Origin: Atherix ibis
Taxonomy: Eukaryota > Arthropoda > Insecta > Diptera > Athericidae
DNA: 64,000 nt
Direction of reading: 5' to 3'
Assembly (NCBI GenBank): GCA_958298945.1
Contig: OY282610.1
Coordinates: 50,971,667-51,035,666, forward strand
The notes below the pieces were generated by a model that saw only the letters and a program-made list of their open reading frames with translations, was not told the origin of the DNA and did no database searches. Positions 22,575 to 37,157 of the stretch are shown one piece after another. The position numbers were made by a program, and so were the translations under genes. How positions within the stretch are numbered: position 1 is the first letter of the stretch; the number at the start of each line of letters is the position of its first letter.

Positions 22575-23829
22575 GAATTTTTTCTCAAAACCACCAACAA
22601 AAATTTATCCAGAAAGAATTTTCTCATTCCAATGAGAATAATATGAACTGGAGAAGCTTTGCCTGAAAGTGCACAATCATACCCCAAACAAACATCTCCA
22701 AAAAACCACCATTTTCATAGAGAAAAACAAATTTTAAGAGAAAGTGGACTCAGTGTAATAATTGTTGCCTCCTATTTTTTGAGAAAACTGGGTGCCTGGT
22801 GTAAAAATTGGATTTTCGTGAATTTTGTCACAAATTTTCGAATTTTTGTGGTTTTTTGCATATCTTTAGGTGGTCAATTTATTTTGCTTTCAGTAAATAA
22901 AAAATTTAATTTTAGGCAATTTTTTTTTAATAGTGCTCACAAAAATTTATTCTGAAAGGATATTCCTTTTTCGATCAGGATAATATGGATCTAGAAGGCT
23001 ATGTTAAAGTGTATGTAATGAAACCATGAAACAAATTGCCATTTTTATCCAAAAAAGCAAACTTTATTTTTAAAAAAATACAGCGAACTTTAGGTATTTT
23101 TTTTTAAAACGCCTGGAAAAAATTTTCCTGTAAGGACTTTTTTAGTCCGATCAGGATAATAAGAATAATTATTAGTTTCACATATGTATGCGCATTAACA
23201 TCATTAAACAAATTTTCGAAAAAATTTCCTTTTTCATAGAAAAATAGAAATTTAAAAAAAAAATTAATGATCTTTTGGCAAATTTTTCTCAAAACTCCCA
23301 CCAAAATTTATCGTGACATGTCATTTTCCTTCCAATCATTATATTAAGAGTCATAGAAGGTTTGCCTGAAAGTGTGCAATGACACCACAAAATAAATTCT
23401 AAAAAACCTTAATTTTTATACAAAAAAAACGAATTTTAATAAAGAAAACAATTAATTTTATGAATTTTTTCTCAAAATCACCAACAAAAATTTATCCAGA
23501 AAGGATATTCTCATTCCAATCGAGAAAATATGTATTGGAAAAGCTTTGCCTGAAAGTACGCAATGACACCATAAAAACAATTCTAAAAACCTTAATTTAT
23601 ATACAAAAAAAAAACGAATTTTAAGAAAGAAAACTATAAATTTTATGAATTTTTTCTCAAAATCACCAACAAAAATTTATCCAGAAAGGATATTCTCATT
23701 CCAATCGAGAAAATATGTATTGGAGAAGCTTTGCCTGAAAGTACGCAATGACACCATAAAAACAATTCTAAAAACCTTAATTTGTATACAAAAAAAATGA
23801 ATTTTAAGAAAGAAAACCATAAATTTTAT
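22575..23829 (+). repeat. HOR unit U16, 1255 bp, n = 2
   Basis: C1 has GAACTGGAG and C2 has GTGAATTTTGTCAC. C4 has an A-run change before ATTAATGATC. C5 has CCCACCAAAATTT. Both S are alpha-like and the last joins C1 without an omega, as in U13 and U14. Confidence 0.93.
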
Positions 23830-25451
23830 GAATTTTTTCTCAAAACCACCAACAAAAATTTATCCAGAAAGAATTTTCTCATTCCAATGAGAATAATATG
23901 AACTGGAGAAGCTTTGCCTGAAAGTGCACAATCATACCCCAAACAAACATCTCCAAAAAACCACCATTTTCATAGAGAAAAACAAATTTTAAGAGAAAGT
24001 GGACTCAGTGTAATAATTGTTGCCTCCTATTTTTTGAGAAAACTGGGTGCCTGGTGTAAAAATTGGATTTTCGTGAATATTGTCACAAATTTTCGAATTT
24101 TTGTGGTTTTTTTTGCATATCTTTAGCTGGTCAATTTATTTTGCTTTCAGTAAATAAAAAATTTAATTTTAGGCAATTTTTTTTTAATAGTGCTCACAAA
24201 AATTTATTCTGAAAGGATATTCCTTTTTCGATCAGGATAATATGGATCTAGAAGGCTATGTTAAAGTGTATGTAATGAAACCATGAAAAAAATTGCCATT
24301 TTTATCCAAAAAAGCAAACTTTATTTTTAAAAAAATACAGCGAACTTTAGGTATTTTTTTTTAAAACGCCTGGAAAAAATTTTCCTGTAAGGACTTTTTT
24401 AGTCCGATCAGGATAATAAGAATAATTATTAGTTTCACATATGTATGCGCATTAACATTATTAAACAAATTTTCAAAAAAATTTCCTTTTTCATAGAAAA
24501 ATAGAAATTTAAAAAAAAATTTAATGATCTTTTGGCAAATTTTTCTCAAAACTCCCACCGAAATTTATCGTGACATGTCATTTTCCTTCCAATCATTATA
24601 TTAAGAGTCATAGAAGGTTTGCCTGAAAGTGTGCAATGACACCACAAAATAAATTCTAAAAAACCTTAATTTTTATACAAAAAAAACGAATTTTAATAAA
24701 GAAAACAATTAATTTTATGAATTTTTTCTCAAAATCACCAACAAAAATTTATCCAGAAAGGATATTCTCATTTCAATCGAGAAAATATGTATTGGAGAAG
24801 CTTTGCCTGAAAGTACGCAATGACACCATAAAAACAATTCTAAAAACCTTAATTTGTATACAAAAAAAAACGAATTTTAGGAAAGAAAACTATAAATTTT
24901 ATGAATTTTTTCTCAAAATCACCAACAAAAATTTATCCAGAAAGGATATTCTCATTCCAATCGAGAAAATATGCATTGGAGAAGCTTTGCCTAAAAGTAC
25001 GCAATGACACCATAAAAACCGTTCTAAAAACCTTAATTTTTATACAAAAAAAACGAATTTTAATAAAGAAAACAATTAATTTTATGAATTTTTTCTCAAA
25101 ATCACCAACAAAAATTTATCCAGAAAGGATATTCTCATTCCAATCGAAAAAATATGCATTGGGGAAGCTTTGCCTAAAAGTACGCAATGACACCATAAAA
25201 ACCGTTCTAAAAACCTTAATTTTTATACAAAAAAAACGAATTTTAAGAAAGAAAACCATAAATTTTATGAATTTTTTCTCAAAATCACCAACAAAAATTT
25301 ATCCAGAAATGATATTCTCATTCCAATCGAGAAAATATGCATTGGAGAAGCTTTGCCTGAAAGTACGCAATGACACCATAAAAACAATTCTAAAAACCTT
25401 AATTTTTATACAAAAAAAATGAATTTTAAGAAAGAAAACCATAAATTTTAT
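23830..25451 (+). repeat. HOR unit U17, 1622 bp, n = 4
   Basis: Left copy of a duplication of about 1620 bp with U18. Shared variants are CATGAAAAAAATTGCC in C3, TTTTCAAAAAAATTTCC in C4 and GCATTGGGGAAGC in the third S (25161 and 26781). C2 has two extra T (GGTTTTTTTTGCAT) and TTTAGCTGG. Confidence 0.94.
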
Positions 25452-27071
25452 GAATTTTTTCTCAAAACCACCAACAAAAATTTATCCAGAAAGAATTTTC
25501 TCATTCCAATGAGAATAATATGAATTGGAGAAGCTTTGCCTGAAAGTGCACAATCATACCCCAAACAAACATCTCCAAAAAACCACCATTTTCATAGAGA
25601 AAAACAAATTTTAAGAGAAAGTGGACTCAGTGTAATAATTGTTGCCTCCTATTTTTTGAGAAAACTGGGTGCCTGGTGTAAAAATTGGATTTTCGTGAAT
25701 ATTGTCACAAATTTTCGAATTTTTGTGGTTTTTTGCATATCTTTAGGTGGTCAATTTATTTTGCTTTCAGTAAATAAAAAATTTAATTTTAGGCAATTTT
25801 TTTTTAATAGTGCTCACAAAAATTTATTCTGAAAGGATATTCCTTTTTCGATCAGGATAATATGGATCTAGAAGGCTATGTTAAAGTGTATGTAATGAAA
25901 CCATGAAAAAAATTGCCATTTTTATCCAAAAAAGCAAACTTTATTTTTAAAAAAATACAGCGAACTTTAGGTATTTTTTTTTAAAACGCCTGGAAAAAAT
26001 TTTCCTGTAAGGACTTTTTTAGTCCGATCAGGATAATAAGAATAATTATTAGTTTCACATATGTATGCGCATTAACATCATTAAACAAATTTTCAAAAAA
26101 ATTTCCTTTTTCATAGAAAAATAGAAATTTAAAAAAAAATTTAATGATCTTTTGGCAAATTTTTCTCAAAACTCCCACCGAAATTTATCGTGACATGTCA
26201 TTTTCCTTCCAATCATTATATTAAGAGTCATAGAAGGTTTGCCTGAAAGTGTGCAATGACACCACAAAATAAATTCTAAAAAACCTTAATTTTTATACAA
26301 AAAAAACGAATTTTAATAAAGAAAACAATTAATTTTATGAATTTTTTCTCAAAATCACCAACAAAAATTTATCCAGAAAGGATATTCTCATTCCAATCGA
26401 GAAAATATGTATTGGAGAAGCTTTGCCTAAAAGTACGCAATGACACCATAAAAACAATTCTAAAAACCTTAATTTGTATACAAAAAAAAACGAATTTTAG
26501 GAAAGAAAACTATAAATTTTATGAATTTTTTCTCAAAATCACCAACAAAAATTTATCCAGAAAGGATATTCTCATTCCAATCGAGAAAATATGCATTGGA
26601 GAAGCTTTGCCTAAAAGTACGCAATGACACCATAAAAACCGTTCTAAAAACCCTAATTTTTATACAAAAAAAACGAATTTTAATAAAGAAAACAATTAAT
26701 TTTATGAACTTTTTCTCAAAATCACCAACAAAAATTTATCCAGAAAGGATATTCTCATTCCAATCGAGAAAATATGCATTGGGGAAGCTTTGCCTAAAAG
26801 TACGCAATGACACCATAAAAACCGTTCTAAAAACCTTAATTTTTATACAAAAAAAACGAATTTTAAGAAAGAAAACCATAAATTTTATGAATTTTTTCTC
26901 AAAATCACCAACAAAAATTTATCCAGAAATGATATTCTCATTCCAATCGAGAAAATATGCATTGGAGAAGCTTTGCCTGAAAGTACGCAATGACACCATA
27001 AAAACAATTCTAAAAACCTTAATTTTTATACAAAAAAAATGAATTTTAAGAAAGAAAACCATAAATTTTAT
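25452..27071 (+). repeat. HOR unit U18, 1620 bp, n = 4
   Basis: Right copy of the U17/U18 pair. Differences from U17 are AACATCATTAAAC in C4, AACCCTAATTTTT and ATGAACTTTTTC in the S run. S order is alpha, beta, beta, omega. Confidence 0.94.
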
Positions 27072-28686
27072 GAATTTTTTCTCAAAACCACCAACAAAAA
27101 TTTATCCAGAAAGAATTTTCTCATTCCAATGAGAATAATAGGAATTGGAGAAGCTTTGCCTGAAAGTGCACAATCATACCCCAAACAAACATCTCCAAAA
27201 AACCACCATTTTCATAGAGAAAAACAAATTTTAAGAGAAAGTGGACTCAGTGTAATAATTGTTGCCTCCTATTTTTTGAGAAAACTGGGTGCCTGGTGTA
27301 AAAATTGGATTTTCGTGAATATTGTCACAAATTTTCGAATTTTTGTGGTTTTTTGCATATCTTTAGGTGGTCAATTTATTTCAGTAAATAAAAAATTTAA
27401 TTTTAAGCATTTTTTTTTTAATAGTGCTCACAAAAATTTATTCTGAAAGGATATTCCTTTTTCGATCAGGATAATATGGATCTAGAAGGCTATGTTAAAG
27501 TGTATGTAATGAAACCATGAAACAAATTGCCATTTTTATCCAAAAAAGCAAACTTTATTTTTAAAAAAATACAGCGAACTTTAGGTATTTTTTTTTAAAA
27601 CGCCTGGAAAAAATTTTCCTGTAAGGACTTTTTTAGTCCGATCAGGATAATAAGAATAATTATTTGTTTCACATATGTATGCGCATTAACATCATTAAAC
27701 AAATTTTCGAAAAAATTTCCTTTTTCATAGAAAAATAGAAATTTAAAAAAAAATTTAATGATCTTTTGGCAAATTTTTCTCAAAACTCCCACCGAAATTT
27801 ATCGTGACATGTCATTTTCCTTCCAATCATTATATTAAGAGTCATAGAAGGTTTGCCTGAAAGTGTGCAATGACGCCACAAAATAAATTCTAAAAAACCT
27901 TAATTTTTATACAAAAAAAACGAATTTTAATAAAGAAAACAATTAATTTTATGAATTTTTTCTCAAAATCACCAACAAAAATTTATCCAGAAAGGATATT
28001 CTCATTCCAATCGAGAAAATATGTATTGGAGAAGCTTTGCCTGAAAGTACGCAATGACACCATAAAAACAATTCTAAAAACCTTAATTTGTATACAAAAA
28101 AAAACGAATTTTAAGAAAGAAAACTATAAATTTTATGAATTTTTTCTCAAAATCACCAAGAAAAATTTATCCAGAAACGATATTCTCATTCCAATCGAAA
28201 AAATATGTATTGGAGAAGCTTTGCCTGAAAGTACGCAATGACACCATAAAAACAATTCTAAAAACCTTAATTTGTATACAAAAAAAAACCAATTTTAGGA
28301 AAGAAAACTATAAATTTTATGAATTTTTTCTCAAAATCACCAACAAAAATTTATCCAGAAAGGATATTCTCATTCCAATCGAAAAAATATACATTGGAGA
28401 AGCTTTGCCTAAAAGTACGCAATGACACCATAAAAACCGTTCTAAAAACCTTAATTTTTATACAAAAAAAACGAATTTTAAGAAAGAAAACCATAAATTT
28501 TATGAATTTTTTCTCAAAATCACCAACAAAAATTTATCCAGAAATGATATTCTCATTCCAATCGAGAAAATATGCATTGGAGAAGCTTTGCCTGAAAGTA
28601 CGCAATGACACCATAAAAACATTTCTAAAAACCTTAATTTTTATACAAAAAAAATGAATTTTAAGAAAGAAAACCATAAATTTTAT
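27072..28686 (+). repeat. HOR unit U19, 1615 bp, n = 4, 6 bp deletion in C2
   Basis: CAATTTATTTCAGTAAAT near 27375 lacks six bases found in all other units, which explains the 1615 bp length. C1 has ATAGGAATTGG. C4 has TTATTTGTTTC. C5 has ATGACGCCAC. The second S has CACCAAGAAAAATTT and GAAACGATATTC. Confidence 0.94.
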
Positions 28687-30858
28687 GAATTTTTTCTCAA
28701 AACCACCAACAAAAATTTATCCAGAAAGAATTTTCTCATTCCAATGAGAATAATATGAATTGGAGAAGCTTTGCCTGAAAGTGCACAATCATACCCCAAA
28801 CAAACATCTCCAAAAAACCACCATTTTCATAGAGAAAAACAAATTTTAAGAGAAAGTGGACTCAGTGTAATAATTGTTGCCTCCTATTTTTTGAGAAAAC
28901 TGGGTGCCTGGTGTAAAAATTGGATTTTCGTGAATATTGTCACAAATTTTCGAATTTTTGTGGTTTTTTGCATATCTTTAGGTGGTCAATTTATTTTGCT
29001 TTCAGTAAATAAAAAATTTAATTTTAGGCAATTTTTTTTTAATAGTGCTCACAAAAATTTATTCTGAAAGGATATTCCTTTTTCGATCAGGATAATATGG
29101 ATCAAGAAGGCTATGTTAAAGTGTATGTAATGAAACCATGAAACAAATTGCCATTTTTATCCAAAAAAGCAAACTTTATTTTTAAAAAAATACAGCGAAC
29201 TTTAGGTATTTTTTTTTAAAACGCCTGGAAAAAATTTTCCTGTAAGGACTTTTTTAGTCCGATCAGGATAATAAGAATAATTATTAGTTTCACATATGTA
29301 TGCGCATTAACATCATTAAACAAATTTTCGAAAAAATTTCCTTTTTCATAGAAAAATAGAAATTTAAAAAAAAATTTAATGATCTTTTGGCAAATTTTTC
29401 TCAAAACTCCCACCGAAATTTATCGTGACATGTCATTTTCCTTCCAATCATTATATTAAGAGTCATAGAAGGTTTGCCTGAAAGTGTGCAATGACACCAC
29501 AAAATAAATTCTAAAAAACCTTAATTTTTATACAAAAAAAACGAATTTTAATAAAGAAAACAATTAATTTTATGAATTTTTTCTCAAAATCACCAACAAA
29601 AATTTATCCAGAAAGGATATTCTCATTCCAATCGAGAAAATATGTATTGGAGAAGCTTTGCCTGAAAGTACGCAATGACACCATAAAAACAATTCTAAAA
29701 ACCTTAATTTGTATACAAAAAAAAAACGAATTTTAAGAAAGAAAACTATAAATTTTATGAATTTTTTCTCAAAATCACCAACAAAAATTTATCCAGAAAG
29801 GATATTCTCATTCCAATCGAGAAAATATGTATTGGAGAAGCTTTGCCTGAAAGTACGCAATGACACCATAAAAACAATTCTAAAAACCTTAATTTGTATA
29901 CAAAAAAAAACGAATTTTAGGAAAGAAAACTATAAATTTTATGAATTTTTTCTCAAAATCACCAACAAAAATTTATTCAGAAAGGATATTCTCATTTCAA
30001 TCGAGAAAATATGCATTGGAGAAGCTTTGCCTAAAAGTACGCAATGACACCATAAAAACCGTTCTAAAAACCTTAATTTTTATACAAAAAAAACGAATTT
30101 TAATAAAGAAAACAATTAATTTTATGAATTTTTTCTCAAAATCACCAACAAAAATTTATCCAGAAAGGATATTCTCATTCCAATCGAGAAAATATGCATT
30201 GGAGAAGCTTTGCCTAAAAGTACGCAATGACACCATAAAAACCGTTCTAAAAACCTTAATTTTTATACAAAAAAAAACGAATTTTAAGAAAGAAAACCAT
30301 AAATTTTATGAATTTTTTCTCAAAATCACCAACAAAAATTTATCCAGAAAGGATATTCTCATTCCAATCGAGAAAATATGCATTGGAGAAGCTTTGCCTA
30401 AAAGTACGCAATAACACCATAAAAACCGTTCTAAAAACCTTAATTTTTATACAAAAAAAACGAATTTTAATAAAGAAAACAATTAATTTTATGAATTTTT
30501 TCTCAAAATCACCAACAAAAATTTATCCAGAAAGGATATTCTCATTCCAATCGAGAAAATATGCATTGGAGAAGCTTTGCCTAAAAGTACGCAATGACAC
30601 CATAAAAACCGTTCTAAAAACCTTAATTTTTATACAAAAAAAACGAATTTTAAGAAAGAAAACCATAAATTTTATGAATTTTTTCTCAAAATCACCAACA
30701 AAAATTTATCCAGAAATGATATTCTCATTCCAATCGAGAAAATATGCATTGGAGAAGCTTTGCCTGAAAGTACGCAATGACACCATAAAAACAATTCTAA
30801 AAACCTTAATTTTTATACAAAAAAAATGAATTTTAAGAAAGAAAACCATAAATTTTAT
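28687..30858 (+). repeat. HOR unit U20, 2172 bp, n = 7 (expanded)
   Basis: Seven S begin near 29574, 29758, 29943, 30126, 30310, 30494 and 30677. Expansion is in the beta portion: the third to sixth monomers are beta and alternate between linkers i and iii, so a two-monomer step may have been copied. The XbaI site in C3 is lost (GGATCAAGAAGG near 29101). Confidence 0.94.
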
Positions 30859-32478
30859 GAATTTTTTCTCAAAACCACCAACAAAAATTTATCCAGAAAG
30901 AATTTTCTCATTCCAATGAGAATAATATGAATTGGAGAAGCTTTGCCTGAAAGTGCACAATCATACCCCAAACAAACATCTCCAAAAAACCACCATTTTC
31001 ATAGAGAAAAACAAATTTTAAGAGAAAGTGGACTCAGTGTAATAATTGTTGCCTCCTATTTTTTGAGAAAACTGGGTGCCTGGTGTAAAAATTGGATTTT
31101 CGTGAATATTGTCACAAATTTTCGAATTTTTGTGGTTTTTTGCATATCTTTAGGTGGTCAATTTATTTTGCTTTCAGTAAATAAAAAATTAAATTTTAGG
31201 CAATTTTTTTTTAATAGTGCTCACAAAAATTTATTCTGAAATGATATTCCTTTTTTGATCAGGATAATATGGATCTAGAAGGCTATGTTAAAGTGTATGT
31301 AATGAAACCATGAAACAAATTGCCATTTTTATCCAAAAAAGCAAACTTTATTTTTAAAAAAATACAGCGAACTTTAGGTATTTTTTTTTAAAACGCCTGG
31401 AAAAAATTTTCCTGTAAGGACTTTTTTAGTCCGATCAGGATAATAAGAATAATTATTAGTTTCACATATGTATGCGCATTAACATCATTAAATAAATTTT
31501 CGAAAAAATTTCCTTTTTCATAGAAAAATAGAAATTTAAAAAAAAATTTAATGATCTTTTGGCAAATTTTTCTCAAAACTCCCACCGAAATTTATCGTGA
31601 CATGTCATTTTCCTTCCAATCATTATATTAAGAGTCATAGAAGGTTTGCCTGAAAGTGTGCAATGACACCAAAAAATAAATTCTAAAAAACCTTAATTTT
31701 TATACAAAAAAAACGAATTTTAATAAAGAAAACAATTAATTTTATGAATTTTTTCTCAAAATCACCAACAAAAATTTATCCAGAAAGGATATTCTCATTC
31801 CAATCGAGAAAATATGTATTGGAGAAGCTTTGCCTGAAAGTACGCAATGACACCATAAAAACAATTCTAAAAACCTTAATTTGTATACAAAAAAAAACGA
31901 ATTTTAAGAAAGAAAACTATAAATTTTATGAATTTTTTCTCAAAATCACCAACAAAAATTTATCCAGAAAGGATATTCTCATTCCAATCGAGAAAATATG
32001 TATTGGAGAAGCTTTGCCTGAAAGTACGCAATGACACCATAAAAACAATTCTAAAAACCTTAATTTGTATACAAAAAAAAAAAATTTTAGGAAAGAAAAC
32101 TATAAATTTTATGAATTTTTTCTCAAAATCACCAACAAAAATTTATCCAGAAAGGATATTCTCATTCCAATCGAAAAAATATGCATTGAAGAAGCTTTGC
32201 CTAAAAGTACGCAATGACACCATAAAAACCGTTCTAAAAACCATAATTTTTATACAAAAAAAACGAATTTTAAGAAAGAAAACCATAAATTTTATGAATT
32301 TTTTCTCAAAATCACCAACAAAAATTTATCCAGAAATGATATTCTCATTCCAATCGAGAAAATATGCATTGGAGAAGCTTTGCCTGAAAGTACGCAATGA
32401 CACCATAAAAACAATTCTAAAAACCTTAATTTTTATACAAAAAAAATGAATTTTAAGAAAGAAAACCATAAATTTTAT
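30859..32478 (+). repeat. HOR unit U21, 1620 bp, n = 4
   Basis: C2 ends AAAAAATTAAATTTTAGG. C3 has GAAATGATATTCC, an omega-like change arising independently or by conversion. C4 has ATTAAATAAATTTT as at the left window edge. C5 has ACACCAAAAAATAAA. The third S has TTTTAGGAAAG after a poly(A) in which ACG is changed to AAA. Confidence 0.93.
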
Positions 32479-34100
32479 GAATTTTTTCTCAAAACCACCA
32501 ACAAAAATTTATCCAGAAAGAATTTTCTCATTCCAATGAGAATAATATGAATTGGAGAAGCTTTGCCTGAAAGTGCACAATCATACCCCAAACAAACATC
32601 TCCAAAAAACCACCATTTTCATAGAGAAAAACAAATTTTAAGAGAAAGTGGACTCAGTGTAATAATTGTTGCCTCCTATTTTTTGAGAAAACTGGGTGCC
32701 TGGTGTAAAAATTGGATTTTCGTGAATATTGTCACAAATTTTCGAATTTTTGTGGTTTTTTGCATATCTTTAGGTGGTCAATTTATTTTGCTTTCAGTAA
32801 ATAAAAAATTTAATTTTAGGCAATTTTTTTTTAATAGTGCTCACAAAAATTTATTCTGAAAGGATATTCCTTTTTCGATCAGGATAATATGGATCTAGAA
32901 GGCTATGTTAAAGTGTATGTAATGAAACCATGAAACAAATTGCCATTTTTATCCAAAAAAGCAAACTTTATTTCTAAAAAAATACAGCGAACTTTAGGTA
33001 TTTTTTTTTAAAACGCCTGGAAAAAATTTTCCTGTAAGGACTTTTTTAGTCCGATCAGGATAATAAGAATAATTATTAGTTTCACATATGTATGCGCATT
33101 AACATCATTAAACAAATTTTCGAAAAAATTTCCTTTTTCATAGAAAAATAGAAATTTAAAAAAAAATTTAATGATCTTTTGGCAAATTTTTCTCAAAACT
33201 CCCACCGAAATTTATCGTGACATGTCATTTTCCTTCCAATCATTATATTAAGAGTCATAGAAGGTTTGCCTAAAAGTGTGCAATGACACCACAAAATAAA
33301 TTCTAAAAAACCTTAATTTTTATACAAAAAAAACGAATTTTAATAAAGAAAACAATTAATTTTATGAATTTTTTCTCAAAATCACCAACAAAAATTTATC
33401 CAGAAAGGATATTCTCATTCCAATCGAGAAAATATGTATTGGAGAAGCTTTGCCTAAAAGTACGCAATGACACCATAAAAACAATTCTAAAAACCTTAAT
33501 TTGTATACAAAAAAAAACGAATTTTAAGAAAGAAAACTATAAATTTTATGAATTTTTTCTCAAAATCACCAACAAAAATTTATCCAGAAAGGATATTCTC
33601 ATTCCAATCGAGAAAATATGTATTGGAGAAGCTTTGCCTGAAAGTACGCAATGACACCATAAAAACAATTCTAAAAACCTTAATTTGTATACAAAAAAAA
33701 ACGAATTTTAAGAAAGAAAACTATAAATTTTATGAATTTTTTCTCAAAATCACCAACAAAAATTTATCCAGAAAGGATATTCTCATTCCAATCGAGAAAA
33801 TATGTATTGGAGAAGCTTTGCCTGAAAGTACGCAATGACACCATAAAAACAATTCTAAAAACCTTAATTTGTATACAAAAAAAAACGAATTTTAGGAAAG
33901 AAAACTATAAATTTTATGAATTTTTTCTCAAAATCACCAACAAAAATTTATCCAGAAATGATATTCTCATTCCAATCGAGAAAATATGCATTGGAGAAGC
34001 TTTATCTGAAAGTACGCAATGACACCATAAAAACAATTCTAAAAACCTTAATTTTTATACAAAAAAAATGAATTTTAAGAAAGAAAACCATAAATTTTAT
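32479..34100 (+). repeat. HOR unit U22, 1622 bp, n = 4
   Basis: C3 has TTTATTTCTAAAA, shared only with U1. C5 has TTTGCCTAAAAGTGTGC. The first three S are alpha with two nearly identical neighbours. The fourth is omega with GCTTTATCTGAAAG, shared with the omega of U23. Confidence 0.93.
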
Positions 34101-35537
34101 GAATTTTTTCTCAAAACCACCAACAAAAATTTATCCAGAAAGAATTTTCTCATTCCAATGAGAATAATATGAATTGGAGAAGCTTTGCCTGAAAGTGCAC
34201 AATCATACCCCAAACAAACATCTCCAAAAAACCACCATTTTCATAGAGAAAAACAAATTTTAAGAGAAAGTGGACTCAGTGTAATGATTGTTGCCTCCTA
34301 TTTTTTGAGAAAACTGGGTGCCTGGTGTAAAAATTGGATTTTCGTGAATATTGTCACAAATTTTCGAATTTTTGTGGTTTTTTGCATATCTTTAGGTGGT
34401 CAATTTATTTTGCTTTCAGTAAATAAAAAATTTAATTTTAGGCAATTTTTTTTTAATAATGCTCACAAAAATTTATTCTGAAAGGATATTCCTTTTTCGA
34501 TCAGGATAATATGGATCTAGAAGGCTATGTTAAAGTGTATGTAATGAAACCATGAAACAAATTGCCATTTTTATCCAAAAAAGCAAACTTTATTTTTAAA
34601 AAAATACAGCGAACTTTATGTATTTTTTTTTAAAACGCCTGGAAAAAATTTTCCTGTAAGGACTTTTTTAGTCCGATCAGGATAATAAGAATAATTATTA
34701 GTTTCACATATGTATGCGCATTAACATCATTAAACAAATTTTCGAAAAAATTTCCTTTTTCATAGAAAAATAGAAATTTAAAAAAAATTTAATGATCTTT
34801 TGGCAAATTTTTCTCAAAACTCCCACCGAAATTTATCGTGACATGTCATTTTCCTTCCAATCATTATATTAAGAGTCATAGAAGGTTTGCCTAAAAGTGT
34901 GCAATGACACCACAAAATAAATTCTAAAAAACCTTAATTTTTATACAAAAAAAACGAATTTTAATAAAGAAAACAATTAATTTTATGAATTTTTTCTCAA
35001 AATCACCAACAAAAATTTATCCAGAAAGGATATTCTCATTCCAATCGAGAAAATATGTATTGGAGAAGCTTTGCCTGAAAGTACGCAATGACACCATAAA
35101 AACAATTCTAAAAACCTTAATTTGTATACAAAAAAAAAAGAATTTTAAGAAAGAAAACTATAAATTTTATGAATTTTTTCTCAAAATCACCAACAAAAAT
35201 TTATCCAGAAAGGATATTCTCATTCCAATCGAGAAAATATGTATTGGAGAAGCTTTGCCTGAAAGTACGCAATGACACCATAAAAACAATTCTAAAAACC
35301 TTAATTTGTATACAAAAAAAAACGAATTTTAGGAAAGAAAACTATAAATTTTATGAATTTTTTCTCAAAATCACCAACAAAAATTTATCCAGAAATGATA
35401 TTCTCATTCCAATCGAGAAAATATGCATTGGAGAAGCTTTATCTGAAAGTACGCAATGACACCATAAACGCAATTCTAAAAACCTTAATTTTTATACAAA
35501 AAAAATGAATTTTAAGAAAGAAAACCATAAATTTTAT
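34101..35537 (+). repeat. HOR unit U23, 1437 bp, n = 3
   Basis: GTAATGATTG in C2, CTTTATGTATTTTT before C4, and a shortened A run in C4 are all shared with U24. C3 has TTAATAATGCTC. Omega has GCTTTATCTG and ATAAACGC. The latter links it to U1. Confidence 0.93.
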
Positions 35538-37157
35538 GAATTTTTTCTCAAAACCACCAACAAAAATTTATCCAGAAAGAATTTTCTCATTCCAATGAGA
35601 ATAATATGAATTGGAGAAGCTTTGCCTGAAAGTGCACAATCATACCCCAAACAAACATCTCCAAAAAACCACCATTTTCATAGAGAAAAACAAATTTTAA
35701 GAGAAAGTGGACTCAGTGTAATGATTGTTGCCTCCTATTTTTTGAGAAAACTGGGTGCCTGGTGTAAAAATTGGATTTTCGTGAATATTGTCACAAATTT
35801 TCGAATTTTTGTGGTTTTTTGCATATCTTTAGGTGGTCAATTTATTTTGCTTTCAGTAAATAAAAAATTTAATTTTAGGCAATTTTTTTTTAATAGTGCT
35901 CACAAAAATTTATTCTGAAAGGATATTCCTTTTTCGATCAGGATAATATGGATCTAGAAGGCTATGTTAAAGTGTATGTAATGAAACCATGAAACAAATT
36001 GCCATTTTTATCCAAAAAAGCAAACTTTATTTTTAAAAAAATACAGCGAACTTTATGTATTTTTTTTTAAAACGCCTGGAAAAAATTTTCCTGTAAGGAC
36101 TTTTTTAGTCCGATCAGGATAATAAGAATAATTATTAGTTTCACATATGTATGCGCATTAACATCATTAAACAAATTTTTGAAAAAATTTCCTTTTTCAT
36201 AGAAAAATAGAAATTTAAAAAAAATTTAATGATCTTTTGGCAAATTTTTCTCAAAACTCCCACCGAAATTTATCGTGACATGTCATTTTCCTTCCAATCA
36301 TTATATTAAGAGTCATAGAAGGTTTGCCTGAAAGTGTGCAATGACACCACAAAATAAATTCTAAAAAACCTTAATTTTTATACAAAAAAAACCAATTTTA
36401 ATAAAGAAAACAATTAATTTTATGAATTTTTTCTCAAAATCACCAACAAAAATTTATCCAGAAAGGATATTCTCATTCCAATCGAGAAAATATGTATTGA
36501 AGAATCTTTGCCTGAAAGTACGCAATGACACCATAAAAACAATTCTAAAAACCTTAATTTGTATACAAAAAAAACGAATTTTAAGAAAGAAAACTATAAA
36601 TTTTATGAATTTTTTCTCAAAATCACCAACAAAAATTTATCCAGAAAGGATATTCTCATTCCAATCGAGAAAATATGTATTGGAGAAGCTTTGCCTGAAA
36701 GTACGCAATGACACCATAAAAACAATTCTAAAAACCTTAATTTGTATACAAAAAAAAACGAATTTTAGGAAAGAAAACTATAAATTTTATGAATTTTTTC
36801 TCAAAATCACCAACAAAAATTTATCCAGAAAGGATATTCTCATTCCAATCGAGAAAATATGCACTGGAGAAGCTTTGCCTAAAAGTACGCAATGACACCA
36901 TAAAAACCGTTCTAAAACCCTTAATTTTTATACAAAAAAAAACGAATTTTAAGAAAGAAAACCATAAATTTTATGAATTTTTTCTCAAAATCACCAACAA
37001 AAATTTATCCAGAAATGATATTCTCATTCCAATCGAGAAAATATGCATTGGAGAAGCTTTGCCTGAAAGTACGCAATGACACCATAAAAACAATTCTAAA
37101 AACCTTAATTTTTATACAAAAAAAATGAATTTTAAGAAAGAAAACCATAAATTTTAT
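35538..37157 (+). repeat. HOR unit U24, 1620 bp, n = 4
   Basis: Its core pairs with U23 (GTAATGATTG, CTTTATGTATTTTT). Its S run pairs with U2 (AAAACCAATTTTAATAAAG near 36389, GAATCTTTGCC near 36503, CTAAAACCCTTAAT). C4 has ACAAATTTTTGAAAA. One S has TGCACTGGAG. Confidence 0.93.
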
